From Kaistia dalseonensis (GTDB lineage: Bacteria > Pseudomonadota > Alphaproteobacteria > Rhizobiales > Kaistiaceae): DNA of 64,000 nt. Position 1 is the stretch's first letter. Every line of letters starts with the position of its first letter. A program made the position numbers and the translations under genes. The notes below the pieces were generated by a model. The model saw only the letters and a program-made list of their open reading frames with translations. It did no database searches and was not told where the DNA came from. Location: contig NZ_JAUSVO010000002.1 in assembly GCF_030814715.1 (NCBI RefSeq), positions 124,001 to 188,000 of the forward strand, given 5' to 3'. Shown here piece by piece: positions 32,875 through 41,943 of the stretch.

Positions 32875-34671
32875 ATGTGCCGCGTCTGTGTGGGAACGCT
32901 CTTTACCAACAAGAGCCTCTATAGCGGATGGTCCAGTTCCGCTGCGGAGCCGGGATCGCAGGATGGGCCTTCGCGACGGGCCTTCATGGCCCTGGCGGGC
33001 GCTGCGGCCGGCGTGGCCGGTCTCGCCCTGCCGTCGGGCCGTGCGCTTGCCGAAACGACGGGCGCTGCGGATGTGATCTTCCAGGGCGGCACGATCATTC
33101 CGATGTCGGCCGCGGGACCGAAGCGCGCAGAGGCGCTCGCCGTCCGGGGCGGCAAGATCGTGGCCGTCGGCTCCCAGTCCGACATGGCCGCATTGCAGAC
33201 CGCGACGACCAAGATCGTCGATCTCGGCGGGCGCACGCTCCTGCCCGGCTTCATCGATCCCCACCAGCATACGTGCTTCGTCGCCCTGTTCAGCGAATTG
33301 CTGGCTGATGTCGGCTACGCGACCTATCCTACCCGCGCCGATCTGATCGCCGGCCTCAAGGCGCTCGACGCCAAGCTGCCGGCCGGCGAATGGCTGATGG
33401 GCTATAATTTCGACAATCTGCTGCAGGGTGGCGACCTCTCGATGGCCGAGCTCGACGGCGTGTCGAAGGATCGGCCGATCATGATCTGGTACATCAACAT
33501 GCATGATGGGGCGGCCAATGCGGCCGCCTTCAAGGTGGCGCAGATCCCGCAGGATATCGGCGCGCTGCCCGGCGGCGGGCATTTCGGACGCGACGCCGAC
33601 GGCAAGCTGAACGGCCTCATCTACGAAGAAAGCGCCATGCTGAAGGTGGTGCCCTTCGGCCTGCCGAAGATCACGCCGGCGATCTTCGCCAAGGCGATGA
33701 CCGATTACTTCAAGCTGAGCGCCTCGCTCGGCAACACCACGACGCATGAGCCCGGCACGGTCCAGCCCGAATGGATCGAAGGGCTGGTCAAGCTCACCGC
33801 CAGCGGAACCGGCCGTCTGAGCGCGAGCATCATGTATGACGACATGAAGGCCGGCGACGCCTACCGGGATCTCGGCCGAGGCGCCACGGCGACGCTCTTC
33901 CCCAATTCGCGCTTCTCGCTCTATGGCATCAAGATCGTCGGCGATGGCTCCAACCAGACCAAGACCGGCGCGCAGACCATTCCCTATCTCGGCACGGACT
34001 GGAAGGGTAATCCCAACTACACGCCGGCCGAACTCAAGACCATGGTCGCGGCGATCAAGGAAGCCGGCTGGCCGGTGCAGATCCACTGCAATGGCGACGC
34101 CGTCATCGATTCGGCGCTCGACGCCATCGAGGCGGCCTATGGCGCCAATCCGCCGACCGGCATCAATCGCATCGAGCATTCCACGCTCGCACGCCCGGAC
34201 CAGCTCGCACGCATGAAGAAGCTGGGCGTGGAGCCGAGCTTCCTGATGAACCACGTCTATCTCTATGGCGCGGCCTATCGCGACCAGCTCTTCGGCCCGG
34301 AGCGCGCGGCGTTCATGGACCCGGCGGGAGCCTGCGTGAAGGAGGAGCTGCCCTTTACGCTGCACACGGACGCTCCCTGCTCGCCCCTCGGCCCGCTGCG
34401 GCTGATCCAGACTGCCGTCACGCGCCGCTGCATCGTCGACAACTCCATCGTCGGCCCCGACCAGGCGGTCACGGTCGAGGAAGCGATCCGCGCGGTCACC
34501 GCCTCGGCCGCAGCCCAGATCGGGCAGGCCGATCGCATCGGCACGCTGGAAACGGGCAAGGAGGCCGATCTGGTGATCCTGGAGCAGGACCCGTTCAAGG
34601 TGGCGCCCGACGAGATCATGAAGATCAAGGTCTCGGAAACCTGGGTGGCCGGCGAGAAGATTTTCGGCTGA
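32875..34671 (+). CDS. Tat-exported amidohydrolase (YtcJ-like)
   Basis: The 598-residue protein has a twin-arginine signal (SRRAFMALAGAAAGVAG, about residues 32-48) after an unusual Cys-containing leader (MCRVCVGTLF), so it should fold in the cytoplasm and act in the periplasm. The amidohydrolase barrel follows: GGRTLLPGFIDPHQHT (metal site, about 120-135), a middle HCNGDAVID (about 400-408), INRIEHSTL and HTDAPCSPLGP (about 497-507). It ends with the family's ADLVILEQDPFKVAPDEI. YtcJ-like enzymes hydrolyse amides or esters of unknown kind. GGAGGA precedes the ATG; the longer frame to 32815 is less likely. A role in making a keto acid or precursor for the upstream ThDP enzyme is inference. 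Confidence 0.85.
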   Translation: MCRVCVGTLFTNKSLYSGWSSSAAEPGSQDGPSRRAFMALAGAAAGVAGLALPSGRALAETTGAADVIFQGGTIIPMSAAGPKRAEALAVRGGKIVAVGSQSDMAALQTATTKIVDLGGRTLLPGFIDPHQHTCFVALFSELLADVGYATYPTRADLIAGLKALDAKLPAGEWLMGYNFDNLLQGGDLSMAELDGVSKDRPIMIWYINMHDGAANAAAFKVAQIPQDIGALPGGGHFGRDADGKLNGLIYEESAMLKVVPFGLPKITPAIFAKAMTDYFKLSASLGNTTTHEPGTVQPEWIEGLVKLTASGTGRLSASIMYDDMKAGDAYRDLGRGATATLFPNSRFSLYGIKIVGDGSNQTKTGAQTIPYLGTDWKGNPNYTPAELKTMVAAIKEAGWPVQIHCNGDAVIDSALDAIEAAYGANPPTGINRIEHSTLARPDQLARMKKLGVEPSFLMNHVYLYGAAYRDQLFGPERAAFMDPAGACVKEELPFTLHTDAPCSPLGPLRLIQTAVTRRCIVDNSIVGPDQAVTVEEAIRAVTASAAAQIGQADRIGTLETGKEADLVILEQDPFKVAPDEIMKIKVSETWVAGEKIFG

Positions 34672-35351
34672 GGCCGCCCCAAAACGCACCATGCTCTCCA
34701 GCGGCCGCCCGGTCGGGTAGCCGCTGGAAAATCTGGGCCTCGGCGCGCCAGTCCGATCGGCTGGCCGGAGCCGCCGCCCGGCAGATATCCAACCCCATTT
34801 GACTGAACGAAGCCGACATCCGACGCCGCGCGTGAAGCGAGGGTCGATCGCCGTCCATCTCCGTCCAGACGTCGAGATCATCGGCGACATGGCCCTCCCC
34901 GCGACGCGCGCGGCCGGCGAAGAGTGCCGCCATCCCTCTCGGTGATCACCGTGCCTTTCCCCGGCCGGCATGCCTCGTGACGTGGCCCAGCCCGTCCGCG
35001 CGCGCCCCTCATGGCTCTGTCTGCACCAGCCCCTCCGCCAAGAGCCGCCAGCACGACGCAACAGCTGACGCGTCCGGCTCAAATCAGCCTGCCGGTCCTG
35101 ATCCACCCGCCCCCTGAGAGGACGTTTCCCGCGCTCCAACAAGCCGATACAGGCTTTTATCAGCTTGCCAGACAAGCTGATAAAGATTAGCCTGCGGTCA
35201 ATAAGTCGAAACGCCGGTCGACAGCCGGTGAAATCGAGGACGGAGGAAAACGGATGACGTGGAGAGCACGGCAGCGCACGGCCTTTGGGCCCGGCGCGAA
35301 GATGACAGGCGCAATGACGCAGGCGTTCCAGCCGAGGCGTCCGGTCGTCGC
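34672..35351. other. 680-bp intergenic region with GntR operator near its end
   Basis: I find no supported gene. A minus-strand frame at 34625-34933 opens MAALFAGRARRGEGHVADDL but overlaps the amidohydrolase end and has no family features; it may be a remnant. The last 200 bp hold the perfect operator at 35156-35184 and presumably the promoter of the dehydrogenase operon. Confidence 0.5.
35156..35184. promoter_or_regulatory. Perfect palindromic FadR-type operator before the dehydrogenase operon
   Basis: TTTATCAGCTTG and CAAGCTGATAAA flank a 5-bp CCAGA centre, giving 12-bp arms without mismatch. Its 20-nt core (35159-35178) recurs with one change at 48985-49004 beside the FadR-type GntR gene. 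It lies 168 bp upstream of the SDR start. FadR-subfamily GntR proteins bind short palindromes of this kind. Confidence 0.7.
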
Positions 35352-36119
35352 ATGACTTCTTCCTCGAAAGGCCCTGTCGCGCTGATCACGGGCGCCGGCT
35401 CGGGCATTGGCCTCGCCTGCGCCCGACGCTTTGCCGCTGCCGGCTACAGGCTGGCGCTTCTCGATATCGATCCGAAAGCCGTGGAGGCTGCCTGCGCCGC
35501 CCTTCGCGACAGCGGCACGGAAGCCCTGCCCTTTGTCGGCTCAGTTGCGGATGAGACGGCTGTGGAAAGCGCAGTGGATGCTGCGGAACAGGACCTCGGG
35601 CCGATCGAGCTCCTGATCAACAGTGCGGGCGTCGCCAGCAACAAGCCGACCTTCGAACTCTCGCTCGCCGATTGGGAGCGGGTGGTTTCGATCAACCTGA
35701 CGGGCACGTTCCTCGTCTCCCGCATCGTCGGAGCGAAGATGGCGGCGCGGAGCCGCGGCGTGATCCTCAATCTCGGCTCCATGTTCGGAACCGTCGCCGC
35801 GCCCCGACGGGCCGGCTATTGCGGCACCAAGGCCGGCGTCGACATGCTCGGCCGGGTCCTGGCGATCGAATGGGCCGAGCACGGCATTCGCGTCAACACG
35901 ATCGCGCCGGGCTATGTGCGGACACCGTTCGTCGATGACCTCATCGCCGAAGGCCGCATGGACGAGCCCGCCCTTCTCGGCCGCACGCCGCTGAAGCGGA
36001 TGGCGGCCCCCGAAGAAATCGCCGACCTCGCCATCTTCCTCGCCTCCGACGCCGCCGCCTTCATCACCGGTCAGACGATCGGCATCGATGGTGGCTGGAC
36101 GGCTTACGGCTACGTCTGA
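35352..36119 (+). CDS. Short-chain dehydrogenase/reductase
   Basis: The 255-residue classical SDR has the NAD(P) motif LITGAGSGIGLACARRFA (about residues 12-29), NSAGVASNKP (about 91), a catalytic Ser in LGSMFGTV (about 143) and YCGTKAG (Tyr-Lys, about 156-162). The C-terminus IGIDGGWTAYGYV is usual for the family. Asp near residue 38 after the second strand (ALLDIDPKAVEA) favours NAD. First gene of the plus-strand operon, 20 bp before E1. It probably oxidises a hydroxy group to make a keto compound for the dehydrogenase complex; this is inference. Upstream in-frame codons to 35259 are probably not used. Confidence 0.9.
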   Translation: MTSSSKGPVALITGAGSGIGLACARRFAAAGYRLALLDIDPKAVEAACAALRDSGTEALPFVGSVADETAVESAVDAAEQDLGPIELLINSAGVASNKPTFELSLADWERVVSINLTGTFLVSRIVGAKMAARSRGVILNLGSMFGTVAAPRRAGYCGTKAGVDMLGRVLAIEWAEHGIRVNTIAPGYVRTPFVDDLIAEGRMDEPALLGRTPLKRMAAPEEIADLAIFLASDAAAFITGQTIGIDGGWTAYGYV

Positions 36120-36139
36120 ATCTCCGCGGAGCGCTCGCG

Positions 36140-38326
36140 ATGCCTGAATACAAGAATCTCTCCCCGGCGGCGCCCTGGCGCGAGCTGATCGCGACGGAAG
36201 CCGACTGGGCCGCCGCCGACCCAGCCTTTCTCGGCAATCTGCTGACTTCCATGCAGATCATCCGCGCCTTCGAGGAGAAGGTGCTGGAACTCGCCGGACA
36301 GGGCCTCGTGCACGGTCCTGCCCATTCGGCGATCGGCCAGGAAGGCGGCGCCGTCGGCTCCGCCCTGCCGCTGCGCGCGACCGACCAGATCAATGGCTCG
36401 CATCGCGCGCATCATCAGTTTCTCGCCAAATCGCTGCGCTATATCGAGCCGGACGGCCTCTCGCCCACCGCCGATCTGGCGTCCTCGGTGCGCGATCTCT
36501 CGCACAAGACCCTGTCCGAGATCCTCGGCCTTGCCGACGGGTTCTGCCATGGCCGCGGCGGCTCGATGCATCTGCGTTGGGCCGATGCCGGCAATCTCGG
36601 CACCAATGCCATTGTCGGCGGCGGCGCGCCGCTGGCGGCCGGCGCCGCCTTCGCCCATCGCCGGGCCGGCCAGGGCGATGTCGCCTTCACCTATTTCGGC
36701 GACGGGGCGATCAATATCGGCTCGGTGCTGGAGACGATGAACCTTGCCGCCGCGTGGAAGCTGCCGCTCTGCTTCTTCGTCGAGAACAACCGCTACGCCG
36801 TCTCGACCACGGTCGAGGAATCAACGGCCGAGACCCGCCTCTCCGCTCGCGGCAGCGCCTTCGCCATTCCGTCCTGGAAGGTCGACGGCATGGACCCGCT
36901 CGCCGTCTATCTCGCGACGCAGGAAGCGCTGGAGGTCATGCGATCGGGCGGCGGCCCCACGATCATCGAGGCCGATGTCTATCGCTTCTTCCACCAGAAC
37001 GGCCCGCTGCCGGGCAGCGCCTTCGGCTATCGCAGCAAGGCCGAGGAGGCCGCCTGGCGCGCGCGCGACCCGATCGACCGCGTCGCCCGCGTGATGCTGG
37101 AGCGTCAGATCCTGGGCGAAGACGCGATTGCCGCGCTGCGCCAGCGCTGCAAGGCGCTGATGGACGATGTCGCTGCCGAACTGATCGAGGATGTCGACGG
37201 CAAGAAGCGGATTCGTCCCGTGCTCTGGCCCTCCCCCTCCTTCCATGATTTCGGCATTCGCGGCGATCTCTCGGAATTCCAGGGCGTGCGCACGGCCGAA
37301 CTGGAGAGCTTTGCCGGCGCGATCGAGCCGGAGGCGAAGTTCGTCGATGTCATCGCCGACGTCATGCAACGCCGCATGGAACAGGACCCGCGCATCGTCG
37401 TGATGGGCGAGGATGTCCACCGCCTCAAGGGCGGCACCAATGGCGCCACGCGCGGGCTGAAGGACCTCTATCCCGACCGCGTGCTCGGCACGCCGATCAG
37501 CGAAAATGCCTTTGCGGGCCTCGCCGGCGGGCTTGCCATGGATGGCCGCAACATCCCGGTCATCGAGTTCATGTATCCGGATTTCCTCTGGGTCGCGGCC
37601 GACCAGCTGTTCAACCAGATCGCCAAGGCTCGGCACATGTTCGGCGGCGACAGCGAGATGCCGCTGGTGCTGCGCACCAAGGTCGCGATGGGCACGGGCT
37701 ATGGTTCGCAACATTCGATGGACCCCGCCGGCATCTTCGCGACGTCGGTCGGCTGGCGGATCGTCGCGCCCTCGACCCCGTTCGACTATGTCGGGCTGAT
37801 GAACAGCGCGCTGCGCTGCAAGGATCCCGTGCTCGTGCTGGAGCATGTCGATCTCTACAATTCGCGCGGCCCCGCGCCGGTGGGCGACCTCGACTATTTC
37901 ATTCCCCTCGGCAAGGCGAAGGTGCTGCGCCCGGGCAATGCGGTGACGGTGCTCACCTATCTCGGCATGGTCCGGCATGTTCTCGACAAGGTCGCGGAAC
38001 TGGACGTCGACGCCGAGATCATCGATCTGCGCAGCCTCGACCGCGCCGGCGTCGATTGGGACACGATCGAGGCCTCGATCCGCAAGACCGGCAATGTGCT
38101 GGTCGTGGAACAGGGCTCGATCGGCACGTCCTATGGCGGCTGGCTCGCAGCCGAAATCGAGAGCCGCCTGTTCGACTGGCTCGACCAGCCTGTGCAGCGC
38201 GTGCATGGCGGCGAGGCCTCGCCCAGCATCTCGAAGGTGCTGGAGACGGCCGCCTTCGCCGGCGCGGGCGATGTCGAAACCGGCCTGCGGGCCGTCATGG
38301 CCGGCCAAGGCCGTCCCCTTCCCTAA
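36140..38326 (+). CDS. 2-oxoacid (or acetoin) dehydrogenase E1, alpha and beta fused
   Basis: The 728-residue protein joins both E1 subunits. The alpha part (residues 1 to about 340) has HGPAHSAIGQEGGAVG, SHRAHHQF, CHGRGGSMHL and the ThDP motif GDGAINIGSVLETMN to ENNRYAVST (about 192-221). A short linker leads to the beta part (about 390-725), with VMGEDVHRLKGGTNGATRGL, ISENAFAGLAGGLAMDG and LRTKVAMGTGYGSQHS. E1 decarboxylates a 2-oxoacid or cleaves acetoin and passes the acyl group to E2. Usual E1 alpha and beta are separate genes of about 330 residues each. It lies 20 bp after the SDR and 21 bp before E2. The substrate is unknown. No E3 gene is nearby. Confidence 0.9.
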   Translation: MPEYKNLSPAAPWRELIATEADWAAADPAFLGNLLTSMQIIRAFEEKVLELAGQGLVHGPAHSAIGQEGGAVGSALPLRATDQINGSHRAHHQFLAKSLRYIEPDGLSPTADLASSVRDLSHKTLSEILGLADGFCHGRGGSMHLRWADAGNLGTNAIVGGGAPLAAGAAFAHRRAGQGDVAFTYFGDGAINIGSVLETMNLAAAWKLPLCFFVENNRYAVSTTVEESTAETRLSARGSAFAIPSWKVDGMDPLAVYLATQEALEVMRSGGGPTIIEADVYRFFHQNGPLPGSAFGYRSKAEEAAWRARDPIDRVARVMLERQILGEDAIAALRQRCKALMDDVAAELIEDVDGKKRIRPVLWPSPSFHDFGIRGDLSEFQGVRTAELESFAGAIEPEAKFVDVIADVMQRRMEQDPRIVVMGEDVHRLKGGTNGATRGLKDLYPDRVLGTPISENAFAGLAGGLAMDGRNIPVIEFMYPDFLWVAADQLFNQIAKARHMFGGDSEMPLVLRTKVAMGTGYGSQHSMDPAGIFATSVGWRIVAPSTPFDYVGLMNSALRCKDPVLVLEHVDLYNSRGPAPVGDLDYFIPLGKAKVLRPGNAVTVLTYLGMVRHVLDKVAELDVDAEIIDLRSLDRAGVDWDTIEASIRKTGNVLVVEQGSIGTSYGGWLAAEIESRLFDWLDQPVQRVHGGEASPSISKVLETAAFAGAGDVETGLRAVMAGQGRPLP

Positions 38327-38347
38327 TCCTCGATCCGGAGCGTTCGG

Positions 38348-39607
38348 ATGCCCAAGGAAATCCTGATGCCGTCCCTTTCAGCCGGGATGGAGGAAGGCAC
38401 GCTCGCGCGCTGGCTGAAGGCCGAGGGCGATGCCGTCGCGGCCGGCGAGATCATCGCCGAGATCGAGACCGACAAGGCGACCATGGAGATGGAAGCCGCT
38501 GAATCGGGAACGCTGGGAGCGCTGCTCGTCGCCGCCGGCACGAGCGGCGTCATCATCAACACGCCAATCGCCATCCTCCTGCAGCCGGGAGAAACCCTCT
38601 CCCAGGCGCCCACACTCGCAACCCCTGCCACACCGCCGGCTCCGCCCGTGGCGCCTGCCGATCCTAAGCCGGCCGGCCAGGCACAACCCCAGCCACAGCC
38701 CGCCGACGATTTACCACCCCGGCACCTCGCCTCGCCGCTGGCGCGCCGCCTCGCCGCCGCTGGACAAATCGACCTCGCGACGCTCGAAGGCAGCGGCCCG
38801 CGTGGGCGGATCGTGCGCGTCGATGTCGAGCGGGCGCTGGCCGCGGCCCCGACAATGCCGGCAACCGCCCCGTCCGTGGCCGAGGCGCCGCCCGCGCCGG
38901 CCGTCGAGACACGCGCCGAGCGGGTCACGCGGCTGCCGCACAGCGCCATGCGCCGTGTCATCGCCCGGCGTCTGCTCGAATCCAAGCAGACCGTCCCGCA
39001 TTTCTATCTGAGCGTGGAATGCGAGATCGACCGGCTGCTGTCGCTGCGCGCGGACCTCAATGCCGTCGCGGCGGATGAATACAAGCTTTCCGTCAATGAT
39101 CTCGTCATCAAGGCGGCGGCGAAAGCGCTCCGCATCGTGCCGGAGGCGAATGCGATGTGGACGGAGGATGCGATCCTCCGTTTCGACGATGTCGACGTCT
39201 CGGTCGCTGTGGCGACGGATGGCGGGCTGATCACGCCCGTCCTGCGCCATGCCGACGAGAAGAGCCTCGGCACGCTTTCGAACGAGATCAAGGAACTCGC
39301 CGGGCGCGCCCGCGCCAACAAGCTGAAGCCCGAGGACTATCAGGGCGGCGGCTTCACCGTCTCCAATCTCGGCATGTATGGCGTCGTGTCCTTCGCGGCG
39401 ATCATCAATCCACCCCAGAGCTGCATTCTGGCGGTCGGCGCCGGCAAGCGCCGGGCCGTCGTGCGCGATGACGACACGATCGTCCCCGCGACGGTCATGA
39501 ACTGCACGCTCTCGGTCGATCACCGCTCGGTCGATGGTGCCATCGGCGCCCGCTACCTGGCCGCCTTCAAGGATCTGATCGAGCGGCCACTTCGCCTGCT
39601 CGCCTAG
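38348..39607 (+). CDS. Dihydrolipoamide acyltransferase (E2)
   Basis: The 419-residue protein has one lipoyl domain (residues 2-77, lipoylated Lys43 in EIETDKATMEME), a Pro/Ala-rich linker (about 80-120), a peripheral-subunit-binding domain (ASPLARRLAAAGQIDLATLEGS, about 124-145) and the catalytic domain (about 195-419). The active site DHRSVDG has His392 and Asp396. It takes the acyl group from E1 to CoA. E3 must be supplied from elsewhere in the genome. It is followed by a dispersed palindrome before the aldehyde dehydrogenase. Confidence 0.93.
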   Translation: MPKEILMPSLSAGMEEGTLARWLKAEGDAVAAGEIIAEIETDKATMEMEAAESGTLGALLVAAGTSGVIINTPIAILLQPGETLSQAPTLATPATPPAPPVAPADPKPAGQAQPQPQPADDLPPRHLASPLARRLAAAGQIDLATLEGSGPRGRIVRVDVERALAAAPTMPATAPSVAEAPPAPAVETRAERVTRLPHSAMRRVIARRLLESKQTVPHFYLSVECEIDRLLSLRADLNAVAADEYKLSVNDLVIKAAAKALRIVPEANAMWTEDAILRFDDVDVSVAVATDGGLITPVLRHADEKSLGTLSNEIKELAGRARANKLKPEDYQGGGFTVSNLGMYGVVSFAAIINPPQSCILAVGAGKRRAVVRDDDTIVPATVMNCTLSVDHRSVDGAIGARYLAAFKDLIERPLRLLA

Positions 39608-39658
39608 ATCGCCACGCGTCCAGCCGGACGCGGAGAGGCGATCTATCTCTTTGTTTTC

Positions 39659-39704
39659 GCATCGGATCGACCCGAAACCCGGATTCCACTTTTCGGTCCG
39701 ATGC
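39659..39704. repeat. REP-like palindromic element
   Basis: Outer arms GCATCGGA (39659-39666) and TCCGATGC (39697-39704) and inner CCGAAA/TTTTCGG arms form an imperfect hairpin of 46 bp in the 114-bp gap before the aldehyde dehydrogenase. Elements of this design are dispersed in many Rhizobiales genomes; this is from memory. Only one copy is in the window. Confidence 0.6.
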
Positions 39705-39721
39705 TCTAAGGGAGCTACACG

Positions 39722-41164
39722 ATGGATCTCATCGACGCGGACCTGCTGCGTGACACGTGCCTGATCGACGGCATCTGGACGGGGGAGCCGAAGCTCGCCG
39801 TGACCGACCCGGCGACGGGCGAGGAGATCGCCCGCGTGCCGCAGTTCGGCGCCGCTGAAACGCGCGAGGCGATCGCCGCCGCCGAGCGCGCGCTGCCGGC
39901 CTGGCGGGCCCGCACGGCCAAGGAGCGCGCGACGATCCTCCGCCGCTGGTTCGACGCGATCCTCGCAGCGACCGAAGACCTCGCCATGATCATGACGCGC
40001 GAGCAGGGCAAGCCGCTGGCCGAGGCGCGCGGCGAGATCGCCTATGCGGCGTCCTATGTCGAATGGTTCGCCGAGGAAGCCAAGCGCGTCTATGGCGAGA
40101 TCATCCCGAGCCATCGCGCCGACAGCCGCCTGCTCGTCATCCGCCAGCCGGTCGGCGTCTGCGCCGCGATCACGCCATGGAATTTTCCGGCGGCCATGAT
40201 CACGCGCAAGGCCGCAGCCGCGCTGGCCGCCGGCTGCACGCTCGTCGTCAAGCCCGCCTCGCAGACGCCGCTGACCGCGCTTGCGCTCGGCCGCCTCGCC
40301 CAGCGCGCCGGCGTGCCGGCCGGTGTCATCAACATCATCACCGGCAGTGCACGCGAAATCGGCGGCGAACTGACCGCAAACCCTGTCGTGCGCAAGCTTT
40401 CCTTCACCGGTTCGACCGAGATCGGCAAGCTCTTGATGGCGCAGAGCGCCGGCACGCTGAAGAAGCTTTCCATGGAGCTCGGCGGCAATGCGCCCTTCAT
40501 CGTCTTCGACGATGCGGATCTCGATGCGGCCGTCGAAGGCGCGATCGCCTCGAAATATCGCAACACCGGCCAGACCTGCGTCTGCGTCAACCGCATCCTG
40601 GTCCAGGACGGCGTCCATGACGAATTCGCGCGCCGGCTCGCCATCGCCGTCGCGCAGCTGAAGGTCGGCCCCGGCACGGAACCGGGCGTGACGCAGGGAC
40701 CGCTCATCGACGTCCCGGCGCTCGACAAGGTCGAGGAACACATCGCCAACGCGGTCGAGCATGGCGCCGCAGTCCTGTCCGGCGGCCAACGTCATGCGCT
40801 TGGCGGCACCTTCTTCGAGCCGACCGTGCTGACCGGCTGCACGCCGGACATGGCGCTGGCGCGGGAGGAGACCTTCGGCCCGGTGGCGGCGCTGTTCCGC
40901 TTCACCGACGAGGCCGAGGCGATCCGGCTGGCCAACGACACCGAATTCGGCCTCGCCGGCTATTTCTACAGCCGCGACATCGGCCGGATCTGGCGCGTTG
41001 CCGAGGCCATGGAGTGCGGCATGATCGGCATCAATACCGGGCTGATCTCGACCGAGGTCGCCCCCTTCGGCGGCATCAAGGAATCGGGCTTCGGCCGCGA
41101 GGGGTCGCGCCACGGCATCGAGGACTACAGCGAAATCAAATATCTCTGCATGGCTGGTCTTTAG
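39722..41164 (+). CDS. NAD(P)-dependent aldehyde dehydrogenase (GabD-like)
   Basis: The 480-residue protein matches succinate-semialdehyde dehydrogenases in length and motifs: AAITPWNFPAAMITRK (about residues 144-159), SFTGSTEIGKLL, MELGGNAPFIVFDDADLD with the general-base Glu, and NTGQTCVCVNR with catalytic Cys286. The C-terminus PFGGIKESGFGREGSRHGIEDY is typical. The true aldehyde may be succinate semialdehyde, glutarate semialdehyde or another short aldehyde acid. It is the fourth gene of the plus-strand operon, 29 bp before the second SDR. Confidence 0.92.
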   Translation: MDLIDADLLRDTCLIDGIWTGEPKLAVTDPATGEEIARVPQFGAAETREAIAAAERALPAWRARTAKERATILRRWFDAILAATEDLAMIMTREQGKPLAEARGEIAYAASYVEWFAEEAKRVYGEIIPSHRADSRLLVIRQPVGVCAAITPWNFPAAMITRKAAAALAAGCTLVVKPASQTPLTALALGRLAQRAGVPAGVINIITGSAREIGGELTANPVVRKLSFTGSTEIGKLLMAQSAGTLKKLSMELGGNAPFIVFDDADLDAAVEGAIASKYRNTGQTCVCVNRILVQDGVHDEFARRLAIAVAQLKVGPGTEPGVTQGPLIDVPALDKVEEHIANAVEHGAAVLSGGQRHALGGTFFEPTVLTGCTPDMALAREETFGPVAALFRFTDEAEAIRLANDTEFGLAGYFYSRDIGRIWRVAEAMECGMIGINTGLISTEVAPFGGIKESGFGREGSRHGIEDYSEIKYLCMAGL

Positions 41165-41193
41165 GCGAGCCGCAGCGTTTACGGGAGGAAACC

Positions 41194-41910
41194 ATGCCCA
41201 GCTTCGTTCTGATCACCGGCGCCAATGGCGAGATCGGCCGCGCCGTCGCGCGCGCCTTTGCGGCGGAGGGCGCGACGCTCGCGCTCACCGATCTCAATCC
41301 GGACGCGCTCGGGAGCTTTGCCGAGGAACTGCCGACCGAAGTCCATGTCTTTCGCCATGACGTCGCCAATGGCGAGGAAACGGCGGAACTGGCGCGGCAG
41401 CTCACCGAGCGCTTCGGCGCACTCGACACCGTCATCACCTCGGCCGGACTCTATGAGCACCTGCCCTTCGCGACGCTGAAGCCCGGCGACTGGGCGCGCG
41501 GCATCGCGGTCAATCTCGATGGTGTCTATCTGACCCTGCAAGCCGTGCTGCCGCTGATCCGCGAGGGCGGCAGCATCATCAACATAGCCTCGATGGCCGG
41601 CCATCGCGGCAGCGCCGATCATGCGCCCTATGCCTCGGCCAAGGGCGGCGTGCTCGCCTTGACCCGCAGCCTCGCGCAGGAGCTGGGGCCGCGCATCCGC
41701 GTCAACGCCATTTCGCCCGGCCTGATCGATACACGGATGATGCAGAGCCTCGCACCCGAGCGGGTCGAGAAGGCGATCGAGGGCCTGCCGCTGCGCCGGC
41801 TCGGCCGCGTCGAGGAAATCGCCTCCGTCGCCGTCTTCCTGGCCGGCCCCGGCGCGTCCTATATCAGCGGCGAGGCCATCCAGGTGAATGGCGGCCTCTA
41901 TATGGCGTGA
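41194..41910 (+). CDS. Short-chain dehydrogenase/reductase, second copy
   Basis: The 238-residue classical SDR has LITGANGEIGRAVARAFA (about residues 5-22), a VITSAGLYEH segment near 79 where NAG is usual, catalytic Ser in NIASMAGHRGSADH and YASAKGG (Tyr/Lys, about 146-152). A perfect GGGAGGA ribosome site precedes the ATG; a longer frame to 41014 overlaps the aldehyde dehydrogenase and is rejected. It shares the family with the first gene of the operon but is only distantly similar. The two SDRs could act on successive hydroxyl groups of one substrate. Confidence 0.9.
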   Translation: MPSFVLITGANGEIGRAVARAFAAEGATLALTDLNPDALGSFAEELPTEVHVFRHDVANGEETAELARQLTERFGALDTVITSAGLYEHLPFATLKPGDWARGIAVNLDGVYLTLQAVLPLIREGGSIINIASMAGHRGSADHAPYASAKGGVLALTRSLAQELGPRIRVNAISPGLIDTRMMQSLAPERVEKAIEGLPLRRLGRVEEIASVAVFLAGPGASYISGEAIQVNGGLYMA

Positions 41911-41912
41911 GG

Positions 41913-41943
41913 CCGCCGCAGGCTTCGCGGCAATGGGCGGCGG
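41913..41943. terminator. Hairpin between convergent operons
   Basis: CCGCCGC (41913-41919) and GCGGCGG (41937-41943) form a 7-bp GC stem with a 17-nt loop in the 33-bp gap between the plus-strand dehydrogenase operon and the minus-strand importer operon. It probably ends both. Confidence 0.5.

Noticed and set aside
32848-35175. 775-residue minus-strand frame over the amidohydrolase and the gap after it
   Set aside because: Antisense low-complexity frame; the plus strand has intact amidohydrolase metal sites.
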